From assembly GCA_964506645.1 (NCBI GenBank), contig CAZDML010000023.1, forward strand, positions 1-20,342: a stretch of 20,342 bases of DNA, read 5' to 3'. The position numbers were made by a program, and so were the translations under genes. Within the stretch, counting starts at the first letter, position 1; each line of letters opens with the position of its first letter. The notes under the pieces were generated by a model. That model did not search any database, was not told where the DNA came from, and saw nothing but the letters and a program-made list of their open reading frames with translations. This DNA comes from CAZDML01 sp964506645 (lineage in GTDB: Bacteria; Elusimicrobiota; Elusimicrobia; 2-01-FULL-59-12). Positions 1-7,410 of the stretch are shown here, in pieces.

Positions 1-174
1 ACGAAGATTGCGGCGCACGTCATCTGGGATATGCGACTGGCTGTACAGATTCGGCAGCTCGAAGCCTATCTGGGCGTTAAAGACGTCACCAACAAGCGTT
101 ACTTCGAAGTGCCCGGCTATCCACTGCCTGGACGGACGGTCTTTCTCGGTGTGAACTTGAAACTGTGGGATTAA
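1..174 (+). CDS. TonB-dependent receptor, C-terminal fragment (BtuB-like)
   Basis: The reading frame is open from the window edge and ends at TAA 172-174, leaving the last 57 residues of a protein whose start lies outside the window. The tail reads as the final beta-strands of an outer-membrane TonB-dependent receptor: an L-G-V-K-D-V-T-N-K-R-Y run followed by V-P-G-Y-P-L-P-G-R-T and a closing strand V-F-L-G-V-N-L-K-L-W. The 'N-x-x-Y-x-x-V-P-G-Y-P-x-P-G-R' pattern is typical of the last strands of vitamin B12/siderophore receptors. The plug domain and TonB box are not visible. A BtuF-like cobalamin-binding protein two genes downstream suggests a cobalamin or corrinoid substrate; this is inference from context. 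Confidence 0.8.
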   Translation, partial: TKIAAHVIWDMRLAVQIRQLEAYLGVKDVTNKRYFEVPGYPLPGRTVFLGVNLKLWD

Positions 175-314
175 ACGACCTTAACGATCGCGATTATTAC
201 CTCGAGCACGGCGCTGTCGTGTTTACGGAAGCCTATCTTCGTAAACGCGGCAGCTGCTGCGGCTGCGGGTGTCGCCATTGTCCATGGAAAAACGAATGCA
301 GCGAGAAAAAATAA
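165..314 (+). CDS. DUF5522-family Cys-rich microprotein
   Basis: This is a 49-residue frame that overlaps the end of the receptor gene. It contains D-Y-Y-L-E-H-G-A-V-V-F-T-E-A-Y-L-R-K-R-G then S-C-C-G-C-G-C-R-H-C-P-W. That is the conserved core of DUF5522 proteins (F-T-E-x-Y-x-x-x-R-G-x-C-C-G-x-G-C-R-H-C-P-Y). It has seven cysteines in all, six of them clustered, so metal binding is plausible but the family function is unknown. The start is uncertain: GTG 165 is the nearest in-frame candidate upstream of the core and no clear Shine-Dalgarno is visible, so translation may be coupled to the receptor. Its stop (312-314) lies inside the following PP-loop ATPase gene, which fits translational coupling. 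Confidence 0.75.
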   Translation: MGLNDLNDRDYYLEHGAVVFTEAYLRKRGSCCGCGCRHCPWKNECSEKK

Positions 315-985
315 TTTTCTCCTGGAGCGGGGGGAAAGACAGCGCGCTAGCGCTCTACGAGATTCTTCGAAGCGGGCGCTACGAGATTGTCGCCCTCTTG
401 ACGACTGTTTCCATGGAATTCGACCGCATTGTCATGCATGGTGTTCGCAAAACTCTGCTCGATGCCCAGGCGCAGGCGTTAGGAATTCCGAGCGAGCCGA
501 TTTACCTTCCGGCGAGCCCGACCAACGATCAGTATGAGCGTGCGCTGCAGGCCGCCCTCGAACGCTACAAAGCACAAGGGGTTCGCCGGTGCGCCTTTGG
601 CGATATATTTCTTGAAGATCTCAAGAAATATCGGGATGAAAAGCTGGCCGCCTGCGGGATGGAAGGAATTTACCCGATCTGGAAGCGTGACAGCCGCGAT
701 CTGATTGAACAGTTCCTCAGTCTCCAATTCAAAGCGGTGCTCAGCTGCGTGGATACACAAGCGCTGCAAGTGCACTGGGCAGGCCGGGACATCGATGCTT
801 CCTTTTTAAGAGATCTACCGCCGGCGGTGGACCCCTGTGGTGAAAATGGGGAATATCATTCCTATGTCTACGAAGGGCCGATCTACTCCGCCCCCATTCG
901 CATCCAACGCGGCGATCGCATTGTGATGCGCAACCGCTTTGCCTATTGCGACCTGCTTCCCGCAGCCGAGGAAGTCCCCGCGTGA
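296..985 (+). CDS. Dph6-like PP-loop ATPase (diphthine--ammonia ligase family protein)
   Basis: The product is 229 residues and belongs to the adenine-nucleotide alpha-hydrolase (PP-loop) superfamily. The PP-loop S-G-G-K-D-S is at residues 11-16. Further family marks are F-G-D-I-F-L-E-D near residue 101 and D-P-C-G-E-N-G-E-Y-H-S at 179-189, matching the C-terminal E-x-G-E-(F/Y)-H of the Dph6/MJ0570 group. In archaea and eukaryotes Dph6 amidates diphthine on EF2, but bacteria lack diphthamide, so the substrate here is unknown. Start ATG 296 puts the PP-loop at the normal distance from the N-terminus and overlaps the DUF5522 stop by 19 bases; ATG 284 and GTG 269 are possible alternatives. The stop overlaps the next start as GTGA. 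The B12-like neighbours suggest a corrinoid-related role. Confidence 0.85.
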   Translation: MQREKIIFSWSGGKDSALALYEILRSGRYEIVALLTTVSMEFDRIVMHGVRKTLLDAQAQALGIPSEPIYLPASPTNDQYERALQAALERYKAQGVRRCAFGDIFLEDLKKYRDEKLAACGMEGIYPIWKRDSRDLIEQFLSLQFKAVLSCVDTQALQVHWAGRDIDASFLRDLPPAVDPCGENGEYHSYVYEGPIYSAPIRIQRGDRIVMRNRFAYCDLLPAAEEVPA

Positions 986-1896
986 GAATCTGCTCTCTGC
1001 TTCCCAGTGCCACCGAAATGGCCTGCGCGCTGGGGCTTGAAGATCAATTGGTTGGCGTCAGCCACGAATGCGATTACCCCGCCACCGTACAAACAAAACC
1101 CAAAGTCGTTCACTCCGCGTTCGACCCACACCAGCATACCCCGGCCGAAATTGATCGTCTCGTATCAGAAACACTGAGTGCAGGACGCTCCCTTTACAAA
1201 TTAGATATTCCGCTTCTAAAAGAACTAAAACCCGACCTTATTTTGACGCAATCGCTGTGCGAAGTGTGTGCTCCTTCAGGAAATGAAACCGTCGCGGCGC
1301 TGTCAGAATTGCCTTTTAAACCTCCGGTTCTCTATCTCACCCCCCGTACGAGCAACGGGATCTGGGAAAACCTGCTTGAGCTGGGAAAAGCGACCGGTCG
1401 TTTGGCACAGGCCCGCCAAAAAATTCAGGAAGGTCAGGAAAGACTGGCGGTTGTCTGGGATCGTACCCAACGGCTGCCTGTGATCCGCACGGTTTTCATG
1501 GAATGGGTATCACCCCTCTTTAACGGCGGGCACTGGGTTCCGGAGATGATTCATATGGCCGGGGGACATGATCCCTTAGGCTCCGAAGGAAAGGATTCTC
1601 ACCGTATTCTGTGGCAGGACGTCGTGTCCGCTCGTCCGGAAGTGCTCGTTGTGGGCCCGTGCGGCTACACAGCGAAGGAAGCCCTGGCGCAGGCAGCGAC
1701 CTTAAGCGATCTGCCGAACTGGAATAGACTGCCCGCGGTCCAAAACAACAGGGTCTTTGCCGTGGACGCGAACAGTTACTACGCACGCCCCAGCCTGCGC
1801 GTTGTCGAAGGCACGGAAATTCTGGCACATCTATTGCACCCTCATTTTTTCCCATACCCCGGCCCGGCCGGTTCATACTCGAAAATAAATAATTAA
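982..1896 (+). CDS. Cobalamin-binding protein, BtuF-like (periplasmic-binding fold, no signal peptide)
   Basis: The product is 304 residues of the class III (helical backbone) substrate-binding fold seen in BtuF/FhuD proteins. Family marks are I-C-S-L-L-P-S-A-T-E at the N-terminus, S-H-E-C-D-Y-P-A at 27-34, Q-S-L-C-E-V-C-A-P-S-G at 90-100, and E-W-V-S-P-L-F-N-G-G-H-W-V-P-E at 174-188. GTG 982 overlaps the previous stop by four bases (GTGA) and places the conserved R-I-C-S-L-L at residue 2. There is therefore no signal peptide or lipobox, and the protein should be cytoplasmic unless it uses an upstream start inside the previous gene. Known homologues of this subgroup also often lack signals. 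No ABC permease or ATPase genes are in view. A role in corrinoid binding or salvage is inferred from family and neighbours. Confidence 0.88.
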   Translation: MRICSLLPSATEMACALGLEDQLVGVSHECDYPATVQTKPKVVHSAFDPHQHTPAEIDRLVSETLSAGRSLYKLDIPLLKELKPDLILTQSLCEVCAPSGNETVAALSELPFKPPVLYLTPRTSNGIWENLLELGKATGRLAQARQKIQEGQERLAVVWDRTQRLPVIRTVFMEWVSPLFNGGHWVPEMIHMAGGHDPLGSEGKDSHRILWQDVVSARPEVLVVGPCGYTAKEALAQAATLSDLPNWNRLPAVQNNRVFAVDANSYYARPSLRVVEGTEILAHLLHPHFFPYPGPAGSYSKINN

Positions 1897-1924
1897 TTGA
1901 TCCTGACGTTGGATGCAGTATAAT
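1897..1924 (+). promoter_or_regulatory. Putative sigma-70 promoter for the decarboxylase gene
   Basis: TTGATC (1897-1902) lies 16 bases upstream of a perfect TATAAT (1919-1924). The -35 box starts directly after the TAA stop of the BtuF-like gene. Transcription should start near 1931, giving a leader of about 80 bases before ATG 2011. I see no known riboswitch fold in that leader. Confidence 0.6.
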
Positions 1925-2010
1925 TTTCGCTGGTACGGCGCTGGGAACTCTTTCATATCATCTGCGTTTCTATGACTGCCTAATCCAAATCACGATAAAC
2001 CAACATTGGC

Positions 2011-3468
2011 ATGAATAACCAAGAACGAACCCCACTTTTTGATGTCCTCATGGCGCGCGCCAAGCGCGGCGTGACGTCTTTCCATACCCCCGGCCATAAA
2101 AACGGTCAGGGCATTGATCCGCGCCTCACCAGCTACGTGGGCCGAAACCTCTTCAAGTTTGACGTCACGGTGTTTCCGGAAGTGGACTCCCTGCATGACC
2201 CCGTCGGCCCTATCAAAAAAGCTCAGATCCTGATGGCCAAAGCCTATGGCGTGAAGTATTCCCAGTTTCTGATTAACGGGTCTTCGGTCGGCAATATCGC
2301 CATGCTCATGTCGGCCTGTAACCCGGGCGATTCCGTCATTTTGTCGCGCAACGCACACAAGTCGACCCTCTCGGGCGTCATCATGTCGGGAGTCTGGCCG
2401 ATCTGGATTCAGCCGCGCATCGATCAACATCTCGACCTTATTTTTGACTCCGACGTGCAGCAGATTGAAGAGGCGCTCAACAAATATCCCGAAGCCAAGG
2501 CCGTTTTCGTCACAAGTCCGACATATAACGGCATCACCACCGACTTGCGCAAGATCGCCGAACTCTGCCATGCCCGCGGCAAGATTCTTCTTGTGGATGA
2601 AGCGCATGGGGCCCACCTTAAATTCCATAAAGACCTGCCCATCTCGGCCGTGGAAGCGGGCGCAGACATGTGCGTACAATCGACGCACAAAATTCTCTCG
2701 GCCATGTCGGGGGGATCCGCACTGCATGTCAACTCGGACCTCATCGATATCAATCGGGTTCGCAAAATGCTGTCCATTCTGCAAACCACGAGCCCCAATT
2801 ATCTGACGCTGGCAACACTGGATCTGGCCCGCAAACAAGCTTATTTCCAAGGGGAAAAGATCTTTTCCAAGCTGATCCGTATGACCGAAGAAGCCCGGGA
2901 ACGGATCAACAAACTGCAGCACATTTATTCGTTCACACGCGGCGAAATTATGGCCAAAGGATATGACTTGGACGTAACCAAGTTGACCCTCAATGTGACG
3001 CGCACCGGACTCTCCGGCCATGACGTGGAGCATCGACTCTCCACCGAATACGGCATTCAGGTGGACTGCGCCGATTTGTTTAATCTGATCGCAATCACCG
3101 GAACCGGAACAACCCGCCAGGATATCGACAAGCTCGTATCCGCACTGGAAGATATCGATAAAAAAGGTCCGGGGCAGGAGAAAAATTGGCTCCTTCAGAT
3201 TCCTTCCTTATCTACAGAGATGGTGATGACCCCGCGCGACGTCTTCCTGCAACACAAATTTAAACGAGTTCCGTTGTCTAAAGCCGCCGGGCATATCAGC
3301 GCGCAAACCCTGACTCCCTACCCGCCAGGAATCCCTGTCCTGATCCCCGGCGAACGTATTACGATGGAAATTCAGGACTTTTTAATGGGACTGGCCCACA
3401 AAGATATTCGCGTCAGCGGTCAGGAAACCGAAGAGTTGCGTACGGTCAAAGTTGTCCTCACGCGTTAG
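2011..3468 (+). CDS. speA: Arginine/lysine/ornithine decarboxylase, fold-I PLP enzyme (SpeA-type)
   Basis: The product is 485 residues, the usual length of the Bacillus SpeA-type short decarboxylases (COG1982). It starts with the family pattern T-P-L-F-D-V-L-M and S-F-H-T-P-G-H-K-N-G (23-32). L-L-V-D-E-A-H-G-A-H is at 193-202 and the Schiff-base lysine is K227 in Q-S-T-H-K-I-L. The C-terminal domain carries P-Y-P-P-G-I-P-V-L-I-P-G-E. The enzyme decarboxylates a basic amino acid; arginine is most likely, giving agmatine for polyamine synthesis, but lysine or ornithine cannot be excluded from sequence. The polyamine genes nspC and carboxynorspermidine synthase lie downstream, which supports a biosynthetic role. 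No agmatinase or AguA/AguB is in the window. The start has no clear Shine-Dalgarno but fits the family N-terminus. Confidence 0.88.
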   Translation: MNNQERTPLFDVLMARAKRGVTSFHTPGHKNGQGIDPRLTSYVGRNLFKFDVTVFPEVDSLHDPVGPIKKAQILMAKAYGVKYSQFLINGSSVGNIAMLMSACNPGDSVILSRNAHKSTLSGVIMSGVWPIWIQPRIDQHLDLIFDSDVQQIEEALNKYPEAKAVFVTSPTYNGITTDLRKIAELCHARGKILLVDEAHGAHLKFHKDLPISAVEAGADMCVQSTHKILSAMSGGSALHVNSDLIDINRVRKMLSILQTTSPNYLTLATLDLARKQAYFQGEKIFSKLIRMTEEARERINKLQHIYSFTRGEIMAKGYDLDVTKLTLNVTRTGLSGHDVEHRLSTEYGIQVDCADLFNLIAITGTGTTRQDIDKLVSALEDIDKKGPGQEKNWLLQIPSLSTEMVMTPRDVFLQHKFKRVPLSKAAGHISAQTLTPYPPGIPVLIPGERITMEIQDFLMGLAHKDIRVSGQETEELRTVKVVLTR

Positions 3469-3490
3469 AGAGCTTTTCGTTGTTTTGTCA

Positions 3491-3520
3491 TTGACTTCGC
3501 AAAGTTTAATCGTGTAGTTT
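3491..3520 (+). promoter_or_regulatory. Possible promoter upstream of the dksA-like gene
   Basis: TTGACT (3491-3496) is followed after 18 bases by a weak -10, TAGTTT (3515-3520). The gene has a good ribosome-binding site, AGGAG at 3546-3550, six bases before ATG 3557. The -35 box is convincing; the -10 box is poor. Confidence 0.35.
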
Positions 3521-3556
3521 ATTGGGATTCCAACGTATAGCGCTCAGGAGATTGTT

Positions 3557-4096
3557 ATGAAGAAGAAGAAAAAAACAGTCAAGAAAGCCTCTAAAAAGGC
3601 ATCAAAAAAGCCCGCTCGCAAAAGTGCCAAGCGTGCTGCGCCCCGCAAAAGCAAAAAAGCGGTTCGTGTCGTTAAAACGATTTTAAAACTGGCCAGCCAA
3701 CCCAAAGTCGCTGCGCCGACCAAGGTCAATCCGCTCACCCAGAATCAGATTCATCAATTCCAAGACATTCTCACACAAAAACGCGATGACCTCCTGGACA
3801 TCGTCGAACGCAAAAAGAAAGAAGAAGAAAATTTTGAATCCTCCATCGATGTGGCGGGCGATGAAGCCGATGTCGCGACGCAATCCGTGGAAAAAGAAAT
3901 GCTCTACGAACTCACCGACACCGAAAAAACAACGCTCGACATGATCGAAGATGCCCTCGTGAAAATTGAGCGCGGTGTTTACGGCAAATGCGAGTCGTGC
4001 CAAAACCTAATTCCCTATCTCCGGCTGGATGTGATGCCCTGGGCGCGCTACTGCATCCAGTGCCAGTCCAAGCAGGAACTGCCTTCCGCCGAATAG
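3557..4096 (+). CDS. DksA/TraR-family zinc-finger regulator with Lys-rich N-terminal tail
   Basis: The product is 179 residues. Residues 1-40 are very rich in Lys, Ala and Arg and resemble a histone-H1-like tail. From about residue 58 it is DksA-like: a coiled coil, with D-E-A-D-V-A at 102-107 matching the D-x-x-D-x-A tip that DksA uses in the RNA polymerase secondary channel. A four-cysteine zinc finger follows (C145, C148, C166, C169). DksA proteins act with ppGpp to adjust transcription of rRNA and amino-acid genes, and the intact tip suggests this one can act on RNA polymerase. The basic tail may bind DNA or RNA; this is inference. The ribosome-binding site AGGAG is well placed. The stop TAG is followed directly by the GTG start of the next gene. 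Confidence 0.88.
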   Translation: MKKKKKTVKKASKKASKKPARKSAKRAAPRKSKKAVRVVKTILKLASQPKVAAPTKVNPLTQNQIHQFQDILTQKRDDLLDIVERKKKEEENFESSIDVAGDEADVATQSVEKEMLYELTDTEKTTLDMIEDALVKIERGVYGKCESCQNLIPYLRLDVMPWARYCIQCQSKQELPSAE

Positions 4097-4921
4097 GTGC
4101 CCAGCCGGGTCGACTTACACACCCACAGCACCGCCTCCGACGGCACGCTCGACCCCCACAAGGTTCTCGATCTCGCCATCCAGCTTAAAATCCGCTATTT
4201 TGCGCTCAGCGATCATGACTCCACGGAAGGGTGGGCGCTGATCGCCGAGACGGCAAAACGTATTCCTGATTTTACGCTCGTCCCTGCGGTCGAAATGAGC
4301 GCCGAGGGCAAGCATGCCTGCCATATTCTGGGCTATTGGATAAATCCGCACGACACCGCGTTTCAAAACCAACTTCAATATTTTCGCAAACGACGCATCG
4401 ACCGCTTACGGGCCATGGCTGAAAAACTAGGAACTCTCGGATTTCCAATCGATTTTGATGCTTTGCTTCATGAACGTCAGGGTCGTTCGATCGGGCGCCC
4501 GCATCTGGCGGATGCACTTGTTCAAAAGGGCGTTGTCAAAAGCCGTAAGGCTGCGTTCGACCGCTTTCTTAAAAAAGAAGGCCCTGCCTACATTCCCAAT
4601 GACACGCCCACGGCGGAAGACATTATCCAGCTTATCCGGCGTGCCGGAGGCGTTCCCGTTTTGGCCCACCCCTCTTACTACACCAGCGAGGATCTTGTAA
4701 AAGAACTCGCAGGCTTTGGACTCATGGGAATTGAAGCGTATTATCCGGAGCATGGGCGCAGTCTTATTCAGCGCTATGCCGATTTGGCCAAAAGTGTCGG
4801 AATAATTGTAACAGGCGGATCGGATTTTCATGGGCCGAAAACGGGGCGGGATGCCATCGCCTGCATTGATGTGCCGGAAGAAATTATCAGCGCATTAGAA
4901 GACGCGAAAACGCGCGTTTAA
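4097..4921 (+). CDS. PHP-domain phosphoesterase (TrpH/YciV, RNase AM-like)
   Basis: The product is 274 residues. Metal-binding motifs of the PHP family are complete: D-L-H-T-H-S at 6-11, D15, S-D-H-D-S at 38-42, E66, H76, A-H-P at 190-192, and G-S-D-F-H-G at 241-246. Length and motif order match the YciV/TrpH group, which acts as 3',5'-nucleotide bisphosphate phosphatase and 5'-3' exoribonuclease (RNase AM). The N-terminus is fixed because the H-T-H motif starts at residue 8 and no ATG precedes it; GTG 4097 follows the previous stop with no gap. There is no Shine-Dalgarno, so translation is probably coupled to the DksA-like gene. Confidence 0.87.
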   Translation: MPSRVDLHTHSTASDGTLDPHKVLDLAIQLKIRYFALSDHDSTEGWALIAETAKRIPDFTLVPAVEMSAEGKHACHILGYWINPHDTAFQNQLQYFRKRRIDRLRAMAEKLGTLGFPIDFDALLHERQGRSIGRPHLADALVQKGVVKSRKAAFDRFLKKEGPAYIPNDTPTAEDIIQLIRRAGGVPVLAHPSYYTSEDLVKELAGFGLMGIEAYYPEHGRSLIQRYADLAKSVGIIVTGGSDFHGPKTGRDAIACIDVPEEIISALEDAKTRV

Positions 4922-4934
4922 GCATTTCGTGGTG

Positions 4935-4948
4935 TATAATTTTTCATC
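4935..4948 (+). promoter_or_regulatory. Perfect -10 box next to the nspC start (probable leaderless transcript)
   Basis: TATAAT is at 4935-4940, eight bases before ATG 4949. A start site 7-9 bases after the -10 would fall on the A of the ATG. No Shine-Dalgarno is present and the -35 region is not recognisable. Confidence 0.55.
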
Positions 4949-6100
4949 ATGAAAACAGCCGAAGCGGTCATTCACGAATTTGTAGAAGCCAACCGCAAAA
5001 CACTTCCCACGCCGTACTATCTCATCGATGAAACGGCATTGAAAGCCAATATGGAAAAAATGGCGCGCCTGCGACAGCGTTCTGGCGCCAAATGTGTTCT
5101 CGCACTCAAATGTTTTTCCACATGGAGCGTTTTCGATCTCATGAAACCCTATATGGATGGAACCACCAGCAGCTCGCTGTATGAGGCGCGCCTGGGTTAT
5201 GAGCATTTTGGCAAAGAGACACATGCCTACAGCGTCGCCTGGTCCGATACAGACATTGAAAGCGTCAAAACATTCGCCAGCAAAGTTATTTTTAATTCCA
5301 TTTCTCAATTGGATCGCTATGCCGCACGCGTAAAACCACTCCCGATTGGATTACGCGTCAATCCAGGAATCAGCCACTCGGGATTTGATCTCGCGGATCC
5401 CGCACGCCGCTATTGCCGTCTGGGCGTTGCCGATCACGCCGAAGTCATGCGGGTGAGCGATAAAATTAGCGGGGTCATGTTTCATTGCAACTGCGAAAAC
5501 AACGATTTCAAAAAATTCAGAACGATGCTTGATCGGATTGGAAAAAATTACGGTCCCCTTTTAGAAAAACTGGACTGGGTCAGCCTGGGTGGGGGGATTT
5601 ATTTCACACAAGAAGGCTATCCGCTCGATGATTTTGCTCAATTGCTCAAAGATTTTTCTGAACGCTATAACGTTCAGGTCTATTTAGAACCCGGCGAGAG
5701 TGCCATTACACGCACAGGCTATCTCGTAACACGCGTTTTAGATATCGTGAAAAACGAAATAGACATCGCGATTGTCGATGCTGCCGTCGAAACACACATG
5801 CTCGACCTGCTGATTTACCAATCCGAAGCCAAAGTCGAACTTCCTGCAGGCGGAAAGTTCCGTTATAACGTCACAGGACGCACATGTCTAGCAGGAGACG
5901 TTTTTGGAACGTACAATTTTCCAAAAAAATTAGAAATCGGCAGCCCTGTCGTATTTTCAGATGCCGCCGGCTACACGATGGTCAAAAAAAACTGGTTTAA
6001 TGGTATAGTTATGCCAAGTATTGTTATCCGTCGATTAAATGGACGCGCGGATTGCGTGAAAAAATTTCAATACGAAGATTTTGCGGGCAGCCTGTCATAA
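4949..6100 (+). CDS. nspC: Carboxynorspermidine/carboxyspermidine decarboxylase
   Basis: The product is 383 residues, an alanine-racemase-fold (fold III) PLP decarboxylase. T-P-Y-Y-L-I-D-E is at 21-28 and the PLP lysine is K54 in V-L-A-L-K-C-F-S. Other NspC marks are G-I-S-H-S-G-F-D, the G-G-G-I-Y-F-T-Q-E-G-Y-P loop, E-P-G-E-S, G-R-T-C-L-A-G-D-V-F-G and the F-S-D-A-A-G-Y-T-M-V-K run. It removes CO2 from carboxyspermidine or carboxynorspermidine to give spermidine or norspermidine in the cytoplasm. Its partner synthase follows 53 bases downstream. The N-terminus is about 20 residues longer than typical; the next Met (35) would delete the conserved Y-Y-L-I-D-E, so ATG 4949 is well supported. 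Confidence 0.93.
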   Translation: MKTAEAVIHEFVEANRKTLPTPYYLIDETALKANMEKMARLRQRSGAKCVLALKCFSTWSVFDLMKPYMDGTTSSSLYEARLGYEHFGKETHAYSVAWSDTDIESVKTFASKVIFNSISQLDRYAARVKPLPIGLRVNPGISHSGFDLADPARRYCRLGVADHAEVMRVSDKISGVMFHCNCENNDFKKFRTMLDRIGKNYGPLLEKLDWVSLGGGIYFTQEGYPLDDFAQLLKDFSERYNVQVYLEPGESAITRTGYLVTRVLDIVKNEIDIAIVDAAVETHMLDLLIYQSEAKVELPAGGKFRYNVTGRTCLAGDVFGTYNFPKKLEIGSPVVFSDAAGYTMVKKNWFNGIVMPSIVIRRLNGRADCVKKFQYEDFAGSLS

Positions 6101-6153
6101 AACATGCGAAGCCTGCGCGGGGTCAGACGACACATACTCCTGGAGGAGAAGAA

Positions 6154-7389
6154 ATGAAACCCAATGTGCTCATCGTCGGAGCCGGAGGCGTTGCTCACGT
6201 TACCGCACATAAGTGTGCCCAATACAATGACATCCTCGGCAACATCTGCATTGCATCCCGCACCAAGAAAAAGTGTGATGAAATTATCACCAGCATCCGC
6301 AGAAAGAAGAATTTAAAAGACCCCACCCAGAAACTGTATTCCAAAACAGTCAATGCGTACAACGTTCCTGAAATGGTGCGCTTGATTAAATCCACAAAAT
6401 CCAACATTGTGATCAATCTTGGCACGGCCTACATCAACATGTCCGTTCTGGAAGCCTGCATTCGTGCGGGCGTTACCTACATGGATACAGCCATTCATGA
6501 AGATCCGAAAAAAGTGTGTGAAGATCCGCCATGGTACGGAAATTATGAATGGAAACGCAAAGCACGCTGCGCGAAAAAAGGCGTAAACGCCATTCTGGGT
6601 GTTGGATTTGACCCCGGCGTTGTAAATGCCTACTGCGCGTGGGCTGTCAAACACGAATTTGACACGATTGACACCATTGATATTCTCGATGTCAATGCGG
6701 GAAACCACGGGAAATACTTTGCGACCAACTTTGATCCAGAAATTAATTTCCGCGAATTTAAACTTGTCTGGACATGGATTGACCGCAAATGGGTTAGTAT
6801 GCCGGTCCATTCGCAAAAATGGGTCTATGATTTCCCTGTGGTCGGCAAACAGCCTGTTTATCTCACCGGCCACGATGAACTGCACTCGCTCTATAAGAAT
6901 ATTGATGCGAATAGCATTCGCTTCTGGATGGGATTTGGCGATCACTACATCAATTGTTTCAACGTGCTGAAAAATATCGGCATGCTTTCCGAAACACCGG
7001 TCAAAACAGCGGAGGGTGTGGAGGTCATTCCGTTAAAAGTACTTAAAGCCGTTCTTCCCGATCCACGCTCCTTAGGAAAAACCTATAGGGGCTACACCTG
7101 TATCGGCAATCTCATCAAAGGAACAAAAAACGGCCAACCCAAAGAACTTTTTATTTATAACAACTGCGATCACGCCGCGTGTTACCGTGAAATGGAAGCC
7201 CAGGCCATTTCCTATACCGCCGGTGTTCCACCTGTTGCGGCAGCGATTCTTGTCGCCCAGGGCGTCTGGAATCCCAAAACCATGGTCAACGTGGAAGAGT
7301 TGGATCCAGATCCTTTCCTTAAACTGCTCGATTCGATGGGACTTCCAACAAAAGTGAAGAATATTACGCCCGCAGTGGCGAAAGTTTAA
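6154..7389 (+). CDS. Carboxynorspermidine/carboxyspermidine synthase (saccharopine dehydrogenase-like)
   Basis: The product is 411 residues. The N-terminal Rossmann motif V-L-I-V-G-A-G-G-V-A-H-V-T-A-H-K matches the saccharopine-dehydrogenase-like family; I-A-S-R-T follows at the second strand. The enzyme condenses L-aspartate-semialdehyde with putrescine or diaminopropane using NADPH and forms the substrate of NspC. Adjacency to nspC is the usual arrangement. The start is firm: GGAGGAG lies just before ATG 6154. The frame is open upstream to 6052 but that would run into nspC. The preferred amine cannot be read from sequence; spermidine production is more common in bacteria than norspermidine. 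Confidence 0.92.
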   Translation: MKPNVLIVGAGGVAHVTAHKCAQYNDILGNICIASRTKKKCDEIITSIRRKKNLKDPTQKLYSKTVNAYNVPEMVRLIKSTKSNIVINLGTAYINMSVLEACIRAGVTYMDTAIHEDPKKVCEDPPWYGNYEWKRKARCAKKGVNAILGVGFDPGVVNAYCAWAVKHEFDTIDTIDILDVNAGNHGKYFATNFDPEINFREFKLVWTWIDRKWVSMPVHSQKWVYDFPVVGKQPVYLTGHDELHSLYKNIDANSIRFWMGFGDHYINCFNVLKNIGMLSETPVKTAEGVEVIPLKVLKAVLPDPRSLGKTYRGYTCIGNLIKGTKNGQPKELFIYNNCDHAACYREMEAQAISYTAGVPPVAAAILVAQGVWNPKTMVNVEELDPDPFLKLLDSMGLPTKVKNITPAVAKV

Positions 7390-7410
7390 TTTTTTTAGTA
7401 GCGTTTAAAC

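Noticed and set aside
1990..3033. 347-residue open frame on the minus strand
   Set aside because: It lies wholly opposite the decarboxylase, whose motifs are complete; the translation shows no family pattern.
6052..6153. Upstream extension of carboxynorspermidine synthase
   Set aside because: GGAGGAG before ATG 6154 and the Rossmann motif close to it fix the start.
6313..6945. 210-residue open frame on the minus strand
   Set aside because: Shadow of carboxynorspermidine synthase with no recognisable motif or ribosome-binding site.
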